Shown here one piece after another: positions 26,166 to 33,277 of a stretch of 48,584 nt of DNA (the first letter of the stretch is position 1; each line of letters opens with the position of its first letter). A model generated the notes under the pieces. The model made no database searches, had not been told where the DNA came from, and was given only the letters and a program-made list of their open reading frames with translations. Origin of the DNA: Dyadobacter crusticola DSM 16708 (GTDB taxonomy: Bacteria; Bacteroidota; Bacteroidia; Cytophagales; Spirosomataceae); NCBI RefSeq assembly GCF_000701505.1, contig NZ_JNJB01000022.1:1-48584 (forward strand). Direction: 5' to 3'. The translations under genes and the position numbers were made by a program.

Positions 26166-27033
26166 GTCCCCCGGGAAATTAGAAAAACAATGTAAGGATC
26201 ATTTAAGAAATCACTTTCGCTTTGTTTCGCAGGGCCGGCAGGTTTTTGACTTTTATATTCTTTCGGCTAATTATCAGGTAAAAAAGCAGGACATCAATGG
26301 TCTTCAAATTGCGGCCTATTACCATCCCGGTCATCCGTACAATGTGGATCATATGATTAAATCAGCTGGTGAAGCTGTTGGTTTTCTGCGCGGGATTTTA
26401 GGGGACTACCCTTATGAAAGCATTCGGATTGCAGAGCGCCCCAAGTATGACCAGGATCTGTTTGCCTTTGGGAACGTACTGGTGCTGCCTGAAAATCATG
26501 GCTGGATTGCCGACATCAGCCGCAAACAGGACCTGGATTATCTCCGCTACGTCACTGCCCGACTGATAGCCGAGCAGTATATGCAGCAAGCCAACCTATC
26601 CAAAACACAGGGATACCCGCTCATCACTAAATCAATACCGGCATACCTGGCCCTTTTACAGCTGAAAGCATTTTACGGTGTAGGTTCATTGGAAAAACAT
26701 CTTGAAAAAAGCCACGATACCTATTTGAAAGGCCGAGCCGAAGAACCAAATCAGGAGCCGGTACTGCTCAAAGCCGATGAAGAAGCTAGCTATGTTTCTG
26801 AGCAAAAGGGAGGGTATATCCTGTATAGACTGAGCCAGTTAATTGGCGAAAAGAAAGTGAATGAGGCGATCAGCTCTTTTTTGAGTGAAGCAAGGGCTTC
26901 ACCAACTACAGTCAATGCGGGTTTGTTTTACCAAAAATTGCAAGCGGTGACAGATAGCAAACATCAGGCGTTTTTGAAATCAGGTTTCCAGGGTTTGGAA
27001 ATCTACAAACCGGCCCCTAACTCTATTAATTAA
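26166..27033 (+). pseudogene. C-terminal fragment of an M1-aminopeptidase-like protein
   Basis: The frame is open from about 26170, well before the first ATG (26344), and reads GKLEKQCKDHLRNHFRFVSQ, then VFDFYILSANYQVKKQ and AYYHPGHPYNVDHMIKSAGEAV. This resembles the end of the large Bacteroidota proteins in which an M1 aminopeptidase-like domain follows an ABC-2-type membrane region. Where a catalytic M1 enzyme would have HExxH, the sequence has RYVTARLIAEQYM, so the zinc site is absent. No start codon or signal is present and the 5' part is replaced by the efflux-adaptor remnant. It is probably not translated as a functional protein. Confidence 0.6.
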
Positions 27034-27159
27034 TTAGACGCTCTTATAACCAGGAAGTTGGTTCCGGTCAACAGGCGATCTGAATGTTGAAATAATAGAA
27101 TATGATGGACCGTCTCTAATCTTACTCTTGCAACTATGATGCAGAAGGAAGTTTGTGTG

Positions 27160-27180
27160 TATATTTGCATCAATGTTGCA
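27160..27180 (+). promoter_or_regulatory. -7 box with overlapping GTTGCA operator upstream of a TonB receptor remnant
   Basis: TATATTTG (27160-27167) fits the Bacteroidota -7 consensus TAnnTTTG exactly. The overlapping TGCATCAATGTTGCA (27166-27180) is TGCAAC-N3-GTTGCA with one mismatch. The start codon follows at 27201. The overlap of two bases between the -7 box and the operator is the same as upstream of merC. Confidence 0.6.
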
Positions 27181-27200
27181 AGATATTTAAGATGTAAAGT

Positions 27201-27896
27201 ATGGCCAATTTTACTCCTACCAGAACTGCCTGTCTCGGATTGCTGCTTTTTGTACTCTTTCTTCCCAGCATGCTTCATTCGCAAGCGATAGAGAGAGGGC
27301 TTGTTGGTTCGGCAAAGGATCAGAATGGACATGCTTTGGCAGGGGTGAACCTTCAATTAACCGCTGAACTCAGTCCTTCTTTCAACGAGTGGGCCGTCAG
27401 TGACTCGGTCGGACGGTTTGTATTTGATGCGCTTCAACCGGGGCGATTTATACTCAATGCTTCATTAATTGGGTTTGCAATAGTTAATGACACCATAATT
27501 GTTCAGGGTACTACATCAGAAAAGCTGACCTACGAGTTAGTCATGAAAGAATCGGCCTCTGAGTTAAAGGCGGTAACGGTAACATCTCGCAAAGAAGCGA
27601 TCGAAATTGATAAAGGAAAACTGATTTACAACGTCGGTAATAGCGCAACGAGTGCAGGATCATCCGCGCTGGATTTGCTCCGTAAATTGCCTGGCGTGAG
27701 CATCGGGCAAGACGATCAAATCATGCTTAAAGGTGCAGGCGGGATCAATGTAATGATCGATGGGAAGATGACTTATCTTTCCGAGCAGCAGCTGGTGCAG
27801 CTTTTAAGAAGTATGAGCGGCGAAAGCGGGCAGGCGGATACCCTCGAATTTTTCGTTAAATATAAGGAAGGCCAGGACGAGCCAAGTTGCGTATAG
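27201..27896 (+). pseudogene. TonB-dependent receptor-like protein, truncated after its plug domain start
   Basis: The signal peptide (1-26, ending LHSQ) is followed by a carboxypeptidase-regulatory domain (about 30-118). The plug then begins (VTVTSRKEAIEIDKGKLIYNVG, LDLLRKLPGVSIGQDDQIMLKGAGGINVMIDGK, LLRSMSGES). In intact relatives IEIITNPSAKYDAEG and a ~500-residue barrel would follow. Here, after about position 27828, the frame reads antisense to merC until the stop at 27896. No barrel remains, so transport is impossible. The promoter and operator upstream still look intact, so the fragment may still be transcribed. Confidence 0.75.
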
Positions 27897-28136
27897 AGCG
27901 TATTTCATCCACTGTTTGGAAGATTTTTTTGCTGACCAATACGCAGAGAACAATGAAACGACGAGCAGGGCCAAATCGATCATGCCCCACCAGGCCGGGC
28001 CTTCTTCTTGGTTTGCCGCTGCCCCTGCGCCAGCGATAAAGAGGTAGGGGGTGGCAAGGCAATGTATCAAACACAATACACTTGCAGTAGCACCTAATAT
28101 GTCGGTTTTAGTTTGAGTTAATTGCAAATTCGACAT
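27804..28136 (-). pseudogene. MerC-domain membrane protein, 3' end lost
   Basis: The N-terminal ~102 residues form a MerC-type protein. DILGATASVLCLIHCLATPYLF contains the Cys-Leu-Ile-His-Cys metal-binding pair in helix 1; further helices follow (MIDLALLVVSLFSAYW and YALYATWLVLAFLIFNEKFEG). Intact relatives continue with another helix and a His/Cys-rich tail. Here only a few antisense codons of the TonB-receptor remnant follow before the stop. The two genes are cut at the same point (about 27828-27832). MerC proteins move mercury or other soft metals; in Bacteroidota they are often found near Fur-family regulators. Residual function is possible because the Cys pair is present, but the fold is incomplete. 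Confidence 0.65.
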
Positions 28137-28255
28137 CAGTCTTATGTAAATAGATTAAACACTTGTCCGAATACGCACTGCATGCAGAGCGCTTTCATTT
28201 TTTTCTTTCGGGATTCAGCCGTTTGTCGTCCCATAACAGTGGTATCAATTGTTGA

Positions 28256-28276
28256 TGCAACGATGTTGCAAACATA
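28256..28276 (-). promoter_or_regulatory. merC promoter -7 box with perfect inverted-repeat operator
   Basis: On the minus strand TATGTTTG (28269-28276) fits TAnnTTTG exactly and runs into TGCAACATCGTTGCA (28256-28270), a perfect TGCAAC-N3-GTTGCA inverted repeat. It lies about 120 bp upstream of the merC start. The stretch TTTGCAACATCGTT is shared with the hmu-operon promoter. Confidence 0.65.
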
Positions 28277-28317
28277 AAAGAAATCTCTATGTGCTCCCAA
28301 TTTCTGCTTGAATTATT

Positions 28318-28500
28318 ACAGCTAAGCAAAGCTTAGAGAAATTCGGCATTGCCAAGGTTGCCAGGACTGAAGATTTTCAGGGTGATAGCATTTGCAAGGC
28401 AGTTGCATCGGCCGCGCATAGCCGCCTGCCGCAGCTGAGCACGTCGCCGACGAAATCCATTGCAGCGTCTGCTTATGCACCATTCAAGTTGTGCCTCCAT
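28318..28500 (+). pseudogene. Possible electron-transfer flavoprotein alpha-subunit (EtfA) remnant
   Basis: A start-less frame contains SLEKFGIAKVARTEDFQGDS, then KAVASAAHS and SPTKSIAASAYAPFKL. In Bacteroidota EtfA proteins a GKYGIAKV segment is followed by an alanine-rich helix and PTGKSIAARVAxRLKAGL, in that order and at similar spacing. The match is partial and no FAD-binding part is present. The call rests on recall of the family, not an alignment, so it is tentative. Confidence 0.3.
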
Positions 28501-28872
28501 TCTAACAAACTATCATACTGTATTTTTGATATTTAATGATAAAAAAACACAAATTCTTGGTTTGAACTTGTCGAATTAGTTATTAACTTTCCTATAAGTT
28601 ACAATTCTGGATGATTTAAGGAAGAGTGCAAGCTATCATTCGCATGTGACCACGGAAAAGTTAAGAATCTGGAGGTTTGGAATAAGTGAATGATCGCGCA
28701 GTAAACATGGACGGCCCCCCACCTTGGATAACAAGAAGAGTTTTAGGAAAATCATTGCATTGAGGTGCACTTATTGATTTGAGCCGAAGGATGAGAGAGG
28801 AGAATTGGGAGGTGCCGGTGGTGAGTTTTAGGAAAGCTTATTAACTGTTTCGCAACATAAACGTCCAAATCC
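28501..28872. other. AT-rich intergenic region upstream of the exported trio
   Basis: I see no open frame of note on either strand. The region should contain the promoter of the gene at 28873, but no convincing -33/-7 pair was identified. A run of six C (around 28716-28721) is the only compositional oddity. Confidence 0.4.
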
Positions 28873-31542
28873 ATGAAACACTCTTACTACCTTCGTAAGG
28901 TTCAGATTGCCATGCCCATCAATTTGGTGCTGCTGCTAGTGTTTTTCGCAACACTAAGCAGTGCTCAGCAGCTTTCCTATGCTGACAGATCCGATGAAGC
29001 TCAGAAGCTCTTATCTTCGACTGCAGACGTGGGACGAAGCCTTGAAAATGGTCAGGTATATACCAGATCGTATTCCGAAAGACGCGGAGAAAGCAAACTC
29101 CGGAAAAGTTTCCGTGTTAAGATAAGCAAAGACGGCACATACCACTTGGTGGTGCATTTACTTGCCACCCGGGAAGTTCCCCTTAGCAATACCGTTTCTG
29201 AAAAGCTTTACCCGCTTCAGCAAGTCAGAGTCTATTTGGATGATCAAGATCTGGGGCCTCTTTCCATACAAAAAGAAGGATGGCATGTAACTGGCCTTGA
29301 GTCCGACAAGGCTCTGCCGCTGGCCGCAGGCGAGCATTTGGTGGTATTTGAAGCAGCAGCACCGTTTTACCCCGAAATTGACGTTATCAAGCTGGCTCTA
29401 AACAAAGAAGACGCCAAGTTGGACACTTCCCACTATGGTAAATATATAGAGTCCTTGATCGCCAACATGGAAAAGAACAAGGGAAACACTTCTAAACTGG
29501 AATTTACCGAGCCGGAAAAAAGGGAATCTGGCAGTCCTAACGCACGTGTAGCTTCAGCGGTGAACAAAACTACCAGTTGGGAAGTGTCGCCTTACACGTT
29601 GAGTAATCCCCTGGGTTTGTATAAACATACCATGACCTTGCCTGTCGTCTATACATACTATCGAAAGTTATATTTGACTAGCGGACAAAATGTGGTTTTC
29701 CATACCACACCCATATCAGGCAATGACTATTACACGGTAGATCCAGTGATGTATCTTTTTTGTGATGCTAATAAGAATCATGCATGGTCTAATGATGATC
29801 ATACCGGACGGCATCCTCGAATACAGATCACCGTTCCCCAAACCGGAGATTACTACCTGGTATTGCGTGCGTACAGCAGCTACTATGCCTCTGCTCCGAC
29901 AGGTTCCCAGGGCATTGTTGATGTTTGGCAAAACGGATCTTCGTTGAATACCAACATGCCTGTATCGGGTTATATGCTTGATGTGAGTACTTCTGAAAGT
30001 GGTACCTTGAATTATTTCACAGGTTTTTCCACGGGAATTCCCAAAATATGGATTGCAGAAGCGGGAACGCTTTCCCCTTTGCGTTACCACGGTTCGAGCT
30101 ACTGGTATGCACCTCCAATGACCTATAACTGGTTTAATGACGCCCGGTTGCGATTGATCAAGAGCGGTTCGGGAAGTATGGATCTTAAGATGCTGGTATC
30201 AAGTGAAGGTGCATGGTACGTTTATTGGGGCAATGCAGACGCTTATGGCTCTGTAAGCCAAGCAGGCTCAGCTTTGGATCCCAGTTATTTCCCCAATCTA
30301 CACGCAAATGACGCGATGCGGACAGCACCAGCTAGCAATTCGTACAATTGTACCTCGTGGGCTGGCGGCAGAACCGACCTAGGTAGATATTTTTGGGCGT
30401 CCAACTCTCCGGCAGGCGACAATTTGAGCAGTCCGTGGTACGTTTCAGGAAATTTTTATCAGTCGTGGGATAATTACTACGGGAACAGCCCTGCCAGGTT
30501 TGTAGGAGCACCTAACTATACAAGAACTGATGCAAACAGCTCGAACGGGGAAATTGCAATGTGGGGGCCTTCCAGTTATGAGTGGACTTTTACACATGCT
30601 TCACTCCGGTGGGAGTCTAACCGGATGCCTCACGGCTATGATTGGGAAAGTAAGCCTGGTGGGAATGAGCGAATTTTTCATCCCCGCGACGCCTTAAACA
30701 ATCCTAACGGCTATGGGTCGATACAGTTCTATTATCGGGATGCCTCAAAATCCCCGTATCTTCGGGTAAATAACGTGGAAGAATCTGTCGCTTTGGGCCT
30801 GACGGTGTTGCCGCGGGTTGTGCTGGAAGCAGATGAAGAAAAAAAGCTGAATGATTTATTGAGTACTTCTACTTTACAAGCGGATCTTTTTAGGGAAAGG
30901 CTGCAGAAGTTGGCTGATCTCGCCAATTCCAAACCTTATGTTTTCCAAAGTACCTTTGATGAGCTCGGCAAATCTGATACTTACAAGGAGTTTGCAGAAC
31001 TCTGTGTTTCAAATCCGCAGTACAATTATCTACTTGCCAAGACAGCATTCGATAATTCGACAGATACTTTCCTGCAGGAGCTCGCGGAGATTGTGTTTGT
31101 AAAGTTAACCCGCCAGAAATATGCATACATCATGGACGAGGTAAAAGCGGATTGGCAGAAAAATCATTTCACGAAAATGGGCGAGTATATCGCACCGTCT
31201 TCTAGGGCCAACGCGAAAAACTATATCAAAAAGGTGTTGGCATTATCCGAGTCTAAACGAGAGAGTGGGATTGAAGATAACTCTGAGAATTTTGTAGTTG
31301 CTCCTAATCCGGCAATAACTTATTCAAAGCTAAATTTCGTCTTAAAAGAGCCAGTCGCGGTGACTATTTCGATTACCGATGCATCGGGGGCGAATATTTT
31401 AACCCCAATCAGAAATCAAGTGTTAGATGCTGGTCAAAGAAGCATTGAGATAAATACCTCCAATTGGAAAGTCGGAATTTACATCGTCACATTTGCTTCG
31501 GGTAATAAAGTCTATACAAGGAAATTAATGGTAGGCAAGTAA
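28873..31542 (+). CDS. T9SS-secreted protein with a papain-like Cys/His domain
   Basis: The protein has 889 residues. The signal peptide (about 1-33, ending TLSSAQ) is preceded by a basic stretch. A beta-rich N-terminal half follows (about 35-480). A domain with YNCTSWAGG (Cys493) and, 82 residues later, FTHASLRW (His575) follows, the spacing and context expected of papain-like amidases or peptidases. A helical region covers about 640-790. A T9SS type A sorting domain ends the protein (about 810-889: NFVVAPNPAITYSKL ... GIYIVTFASGNKVYTRKLMV). It is therefore exported, then secreted or anchored at the surface. The catalytic call is inference from motif shape; the domain could also be non-enzymatic. 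A hairpin follows the stop; two lipoprotein genes come next. Confidence 0.75.
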   Translation: MKHSYYLRKVQIAMPINLVLLLVFFATLSSAQQLSYADRSDEAQKLLSSTADVGRSLENGQVYTRSYSERRGESKLRKSFRVKISKDGTYHLVVHLLATREVPLSNTVSEKLYPLQQVRVYLDDQDLGPLSIQKEGWHVTGLESDKALPLAAGEHLVVFEAAAPFYPEIDVIKLALNKEDAKLDTSHYGKYIESLIANMEKNKGNTSKLEFTEPEKRESGSPNARVASAVNKTTSWEVSPYTLSNPLGLYKHTMTLPVVYTYYRKLYLTSGQNVVFHTTPISGNDYYTVDPVMYLFCDANKNHAWSNDDHTGRHPRIQITVPQTGDYYLVLRAYSSYYASAPTGSQGIVDVWQNGSSLNTNMPVSGYMLDVSTSESGTLNYFTGFSTGIPKIWIAEAGTLSPLRYHGSSYWYAPPMTYNWFNDARLRLIKSGSGSMDLKMLVSSEGAWYVYWGNADAYGSVSQAGSALDPSYFPNLHANDAMRTAPASNSYNCTSWAGGRTDLGRYFWASNSPAGDNLSSPWYVSGNFYQSWDNYYGNSPARFVGAPNYTRTDANSSNGEIAMWGPSSYEWTFTHASLRWESNRMPHGYDWESKPGGNERIFHPRDALNNPNGYGSIQFYYRDASKSPYLRVNNVEESVALGLTVLPRVVLEADEEKKLNDLLSTSTLQADLFRERLQKLADLANSKPYVFQSTFDELGKSDTYKEFAELCVSNPQYNYLLAKTAFDNSTDTFLQELAEIVFVKLTRQKYAYIMDEVKADWQKNHFTKMGEYIAPSSRANAKNYIKKVLALSESKRESGIEDNSENFVVAPNPAITYSKLNFVLKEPVAVTISITDASGANILTPIRNQVLDAGQRSIEINTSNWKVGIYIVTFASGNKVYTRKLMVGK

Positions 31543-31548
31543 AACCTG

Positions 31549-31587
31549 TTCCCTTCCAATGCGATTGTTATGAACATTGGAAGGGAA
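31549..31587 (+). terminator. 13-bp perfect hairpin after the T9SS gene
   Basis: The arms TTCCCTTCCAATG (31549-31561) and CATTGGAAGGGAA (31575-31587) are exact reverse complements with a 13-nt loop, 7 bp after the stop codon. Only a short TCTTT follows, so it may attenuate rather than fully stop transcription into the next gene. An ATG at 31570 lies in the loop, which makes it an unlikely start. Confidence 0.6.
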
Positions 31588-31602
31588 TCTTTAAATTCGA
31601 TC

Positions 31603-32097
31603 ATGACGATGACCAATTTCACATACTGCGTCCTTTCTTTCTTCTTGCTGATTGTATCATGTAAGAAGGACGAGGTGTTGTCAGAAGGCACACTATTTGA
31701 AAAACAGGAAAAAGAGCAAGTTGACAAGTTGCTCTCCTCCAATTCGTCAACTTTCAGCAGCTCGCAGACCGAACGGCTCGAAAAACTCTATCAGGCGAGT
31801 ATGCCGATGAGCAATATTGAAGCAGTTCGTCAACTAGATATTTACAAGCAAACACTTTCGGCATTTAGGGAAAATCCTCCGTCCGGTTGGGCAATACTGT
31901 TTTTGGAGATCGGTAAAAAAGATTCAAAGAATAGCGCCGAAGCGGGAGCATTATTGAGGGATTTAGCCCTGCCAAAATACCAGTTTATTCTCGACGAGCT
32001 TAAGGCTTCTGACGTTCTGGCGACAGACTTGATCTTCGTACAGAGATTGCTGAAACTCGATACATTTGGCGGCCTTATAAAGGATCCTTCGAAATGA
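31603..32097 (+). CDS. Lipoprotein sharing the helical domain of the upstream T9SS protein
   Basis: From the ATG at 31603 the protein has 164 residues; the in-frame ATG at 31570 sits in a hairpin loop and adds a non-signal leader. A lipoprotein signal (FFLLIVSCKKDE) is followed by a helical domain. That domain matches the upstream protein's residues ~640-750 in order: LLSS...ERLEKL versus LLST...ERLQKL, AFRENP versus ELCVSNP, and LPKYQFILDELKASD versus RQKYAYIMDEVKADW. The two proteins therefore share an unnamed domain. Its stop overlaps the next start (ATGA at 32094). Its function is unknown; it could be a membrane-anchored partner or a duplicated binding module. Confidence 0.75.
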   Translation: MTMTNFTYCVLSFFLLIVSCKKDEVLSEGTLFEKQEKEQVDKLLSSNSSTFSSSQTERLEKLYQASMPMSNIEAVRQLDIYKQTLSAFRENPPSGWAILFLEIGKKDSKNSAEAGALLRDLALPKYQFILDELKASDVLATDLIFVQRLLKLDTFGGLIKDPSK

Positions 32098-33146
32098 AAG
32101 CGGCGACTTTGAAGGTACTTTGTCGGATTGCGCTTTTAGCATTAGTAATTGTTGGATGCAAAGCGCCAAAAACTGCAAATCCGGACGAACTGTCTGGTGA
32201 ATGGAAAGCCTGGTATTCTCCATATTCACCCTACTTCATAAGTACTTTCGCCATTGATGAACTCGATAACAAATGGGTGTCTTGCCAGGGAGACAGCAGC
32301 GCATTGCGCATGCTCAATTCTTCCGGTTGGCATTATTTTAAGACTGAAAAACCAGGCGAACTGGACAGCTTTCTGAAAAGAATTTATGCTGATCAGCAGC
32401 GGATACTCTGGAAGGGAAGCGGTGTAGTTATCGATTTGAACACAGTCAAAAAGGTCAATGGAACCAGCAAGCGCTGGCAAGTCTATAATGTGGCGGATAA
32501 GAGAAAGTCCGCGGCACTGAAAATGGACGACGGCGGAGTTCTCTGGGAAGCTATGGAAGGCGGGGTCAGATGTTTCGACGGCAGATCTTGGACCAACCAC
32601 ATTATAACGGGCTTAAAAGGAAGTCAGGCAGTAAGAATAGTGTTCGATGGAGAGAATTCTTTATTGGTAAGTAATTTACCTGATATGGGCCAAAGAGGGC
32701 AGGTAATGAAAAGAGAAGGAAATACATGGACACAAGTCCTGGAGTGTGATCCGTCACATTGGGTGCCTACAATGCTGGTCGATCAACAAAATGTGTTATG
32801 GTTGGGCGTACTTTCCCGGGCAACCGTCGGGAATGAATTCGGGCAGGGGTTAGTTAGGATTCAGGCCGGTAAATGGACAAGCTACACGATTTCTAACAGC
32901 AGCATCCCCTCTAATTCGGTCGTTGAAATTTCGGAAGATAGGAATGGTAGGTTATGGCTGGGGACATATTCGGGAGGGGTGGGCTCTTTTGACAAAGAAT
33001 CTACTTGGTCAGTTATCAACAAATCAAATTCTCCCTTGCCCTTTAACTCAGTGGAATTCATTGAATTTGATAAAAAGGGTGACATGTGGTTAGGAGTACA
33101 ATTTAACGGGATAGCTCAGATCTCAAATGTATCTCGGATTCGTTGA
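32094..33146 (+). CDS. Lipoprotein with two-component-regulator-type beta-propeller
   Basis: The protein has 350 residues and a lipoprotein signal (ALLALVIVGCKAPK, Cys about 22). The body is built of propeller blades with the Reg_prop pattern: KWVSCQGDSSALRML, VLWEAMEGGVRCFDG, LWLGVLSRAT, RLWLGTYSGGVGSFD and MWLGVQFNGIAQI. Such repeats usually form the sensor of hybrid two-component systems; here they stand alone on a lipoprotein and probably bind a ligand or protein at the envelope. The start overlaps the preceding stop by 4 bp. The next gene, on the opposite strand, encodes a propeller-containing hybrid regulator, so a shared signal is conceivable but not shown. Confidence 0.85.
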   Translation: MKAATLKVLCRIALLALVIVGCKAPKTANPDELSGEWKAWYSPYSPYFISTFAIDELDNKWVSCQGDSSALRMLNSSGWHYFKTEKPGELDSFLKRIYADQQRILWKGSGVVIDLNTVKKVNGTSKRWQVYNVADKRKSAALKMDDGGVLWEAMEGGVRCFDGRSWTNHIITGLKGSQAVRIVFDGENSLLVSNLPDMGQRGQVMKREGNTWTQVLECDPSHWVPTMLVDQQNVLWLGVLSRATVGNEFGQGLVRIQAGKWTSYTISNSSIPSNSVVEISEDRNGRLWLGTYSGGVGSFDKESTWSVINKSNSPLPFNSVEFIEFDKKGDMWLGVQFNGIAQISNVSRIR

Positions 33147-33277
33147 TGAAGCACAGGTATTTTTTTGTTTGCTGATAGTCTTGTGTAAATGGTTTCAGTA
33201 ATGCCCGGGGCAGGCCGATCAAGCGCTTCTACTATCACTTGCAAACCAAGTCGGTGTTAGGCAAGCACCAGAATGCT

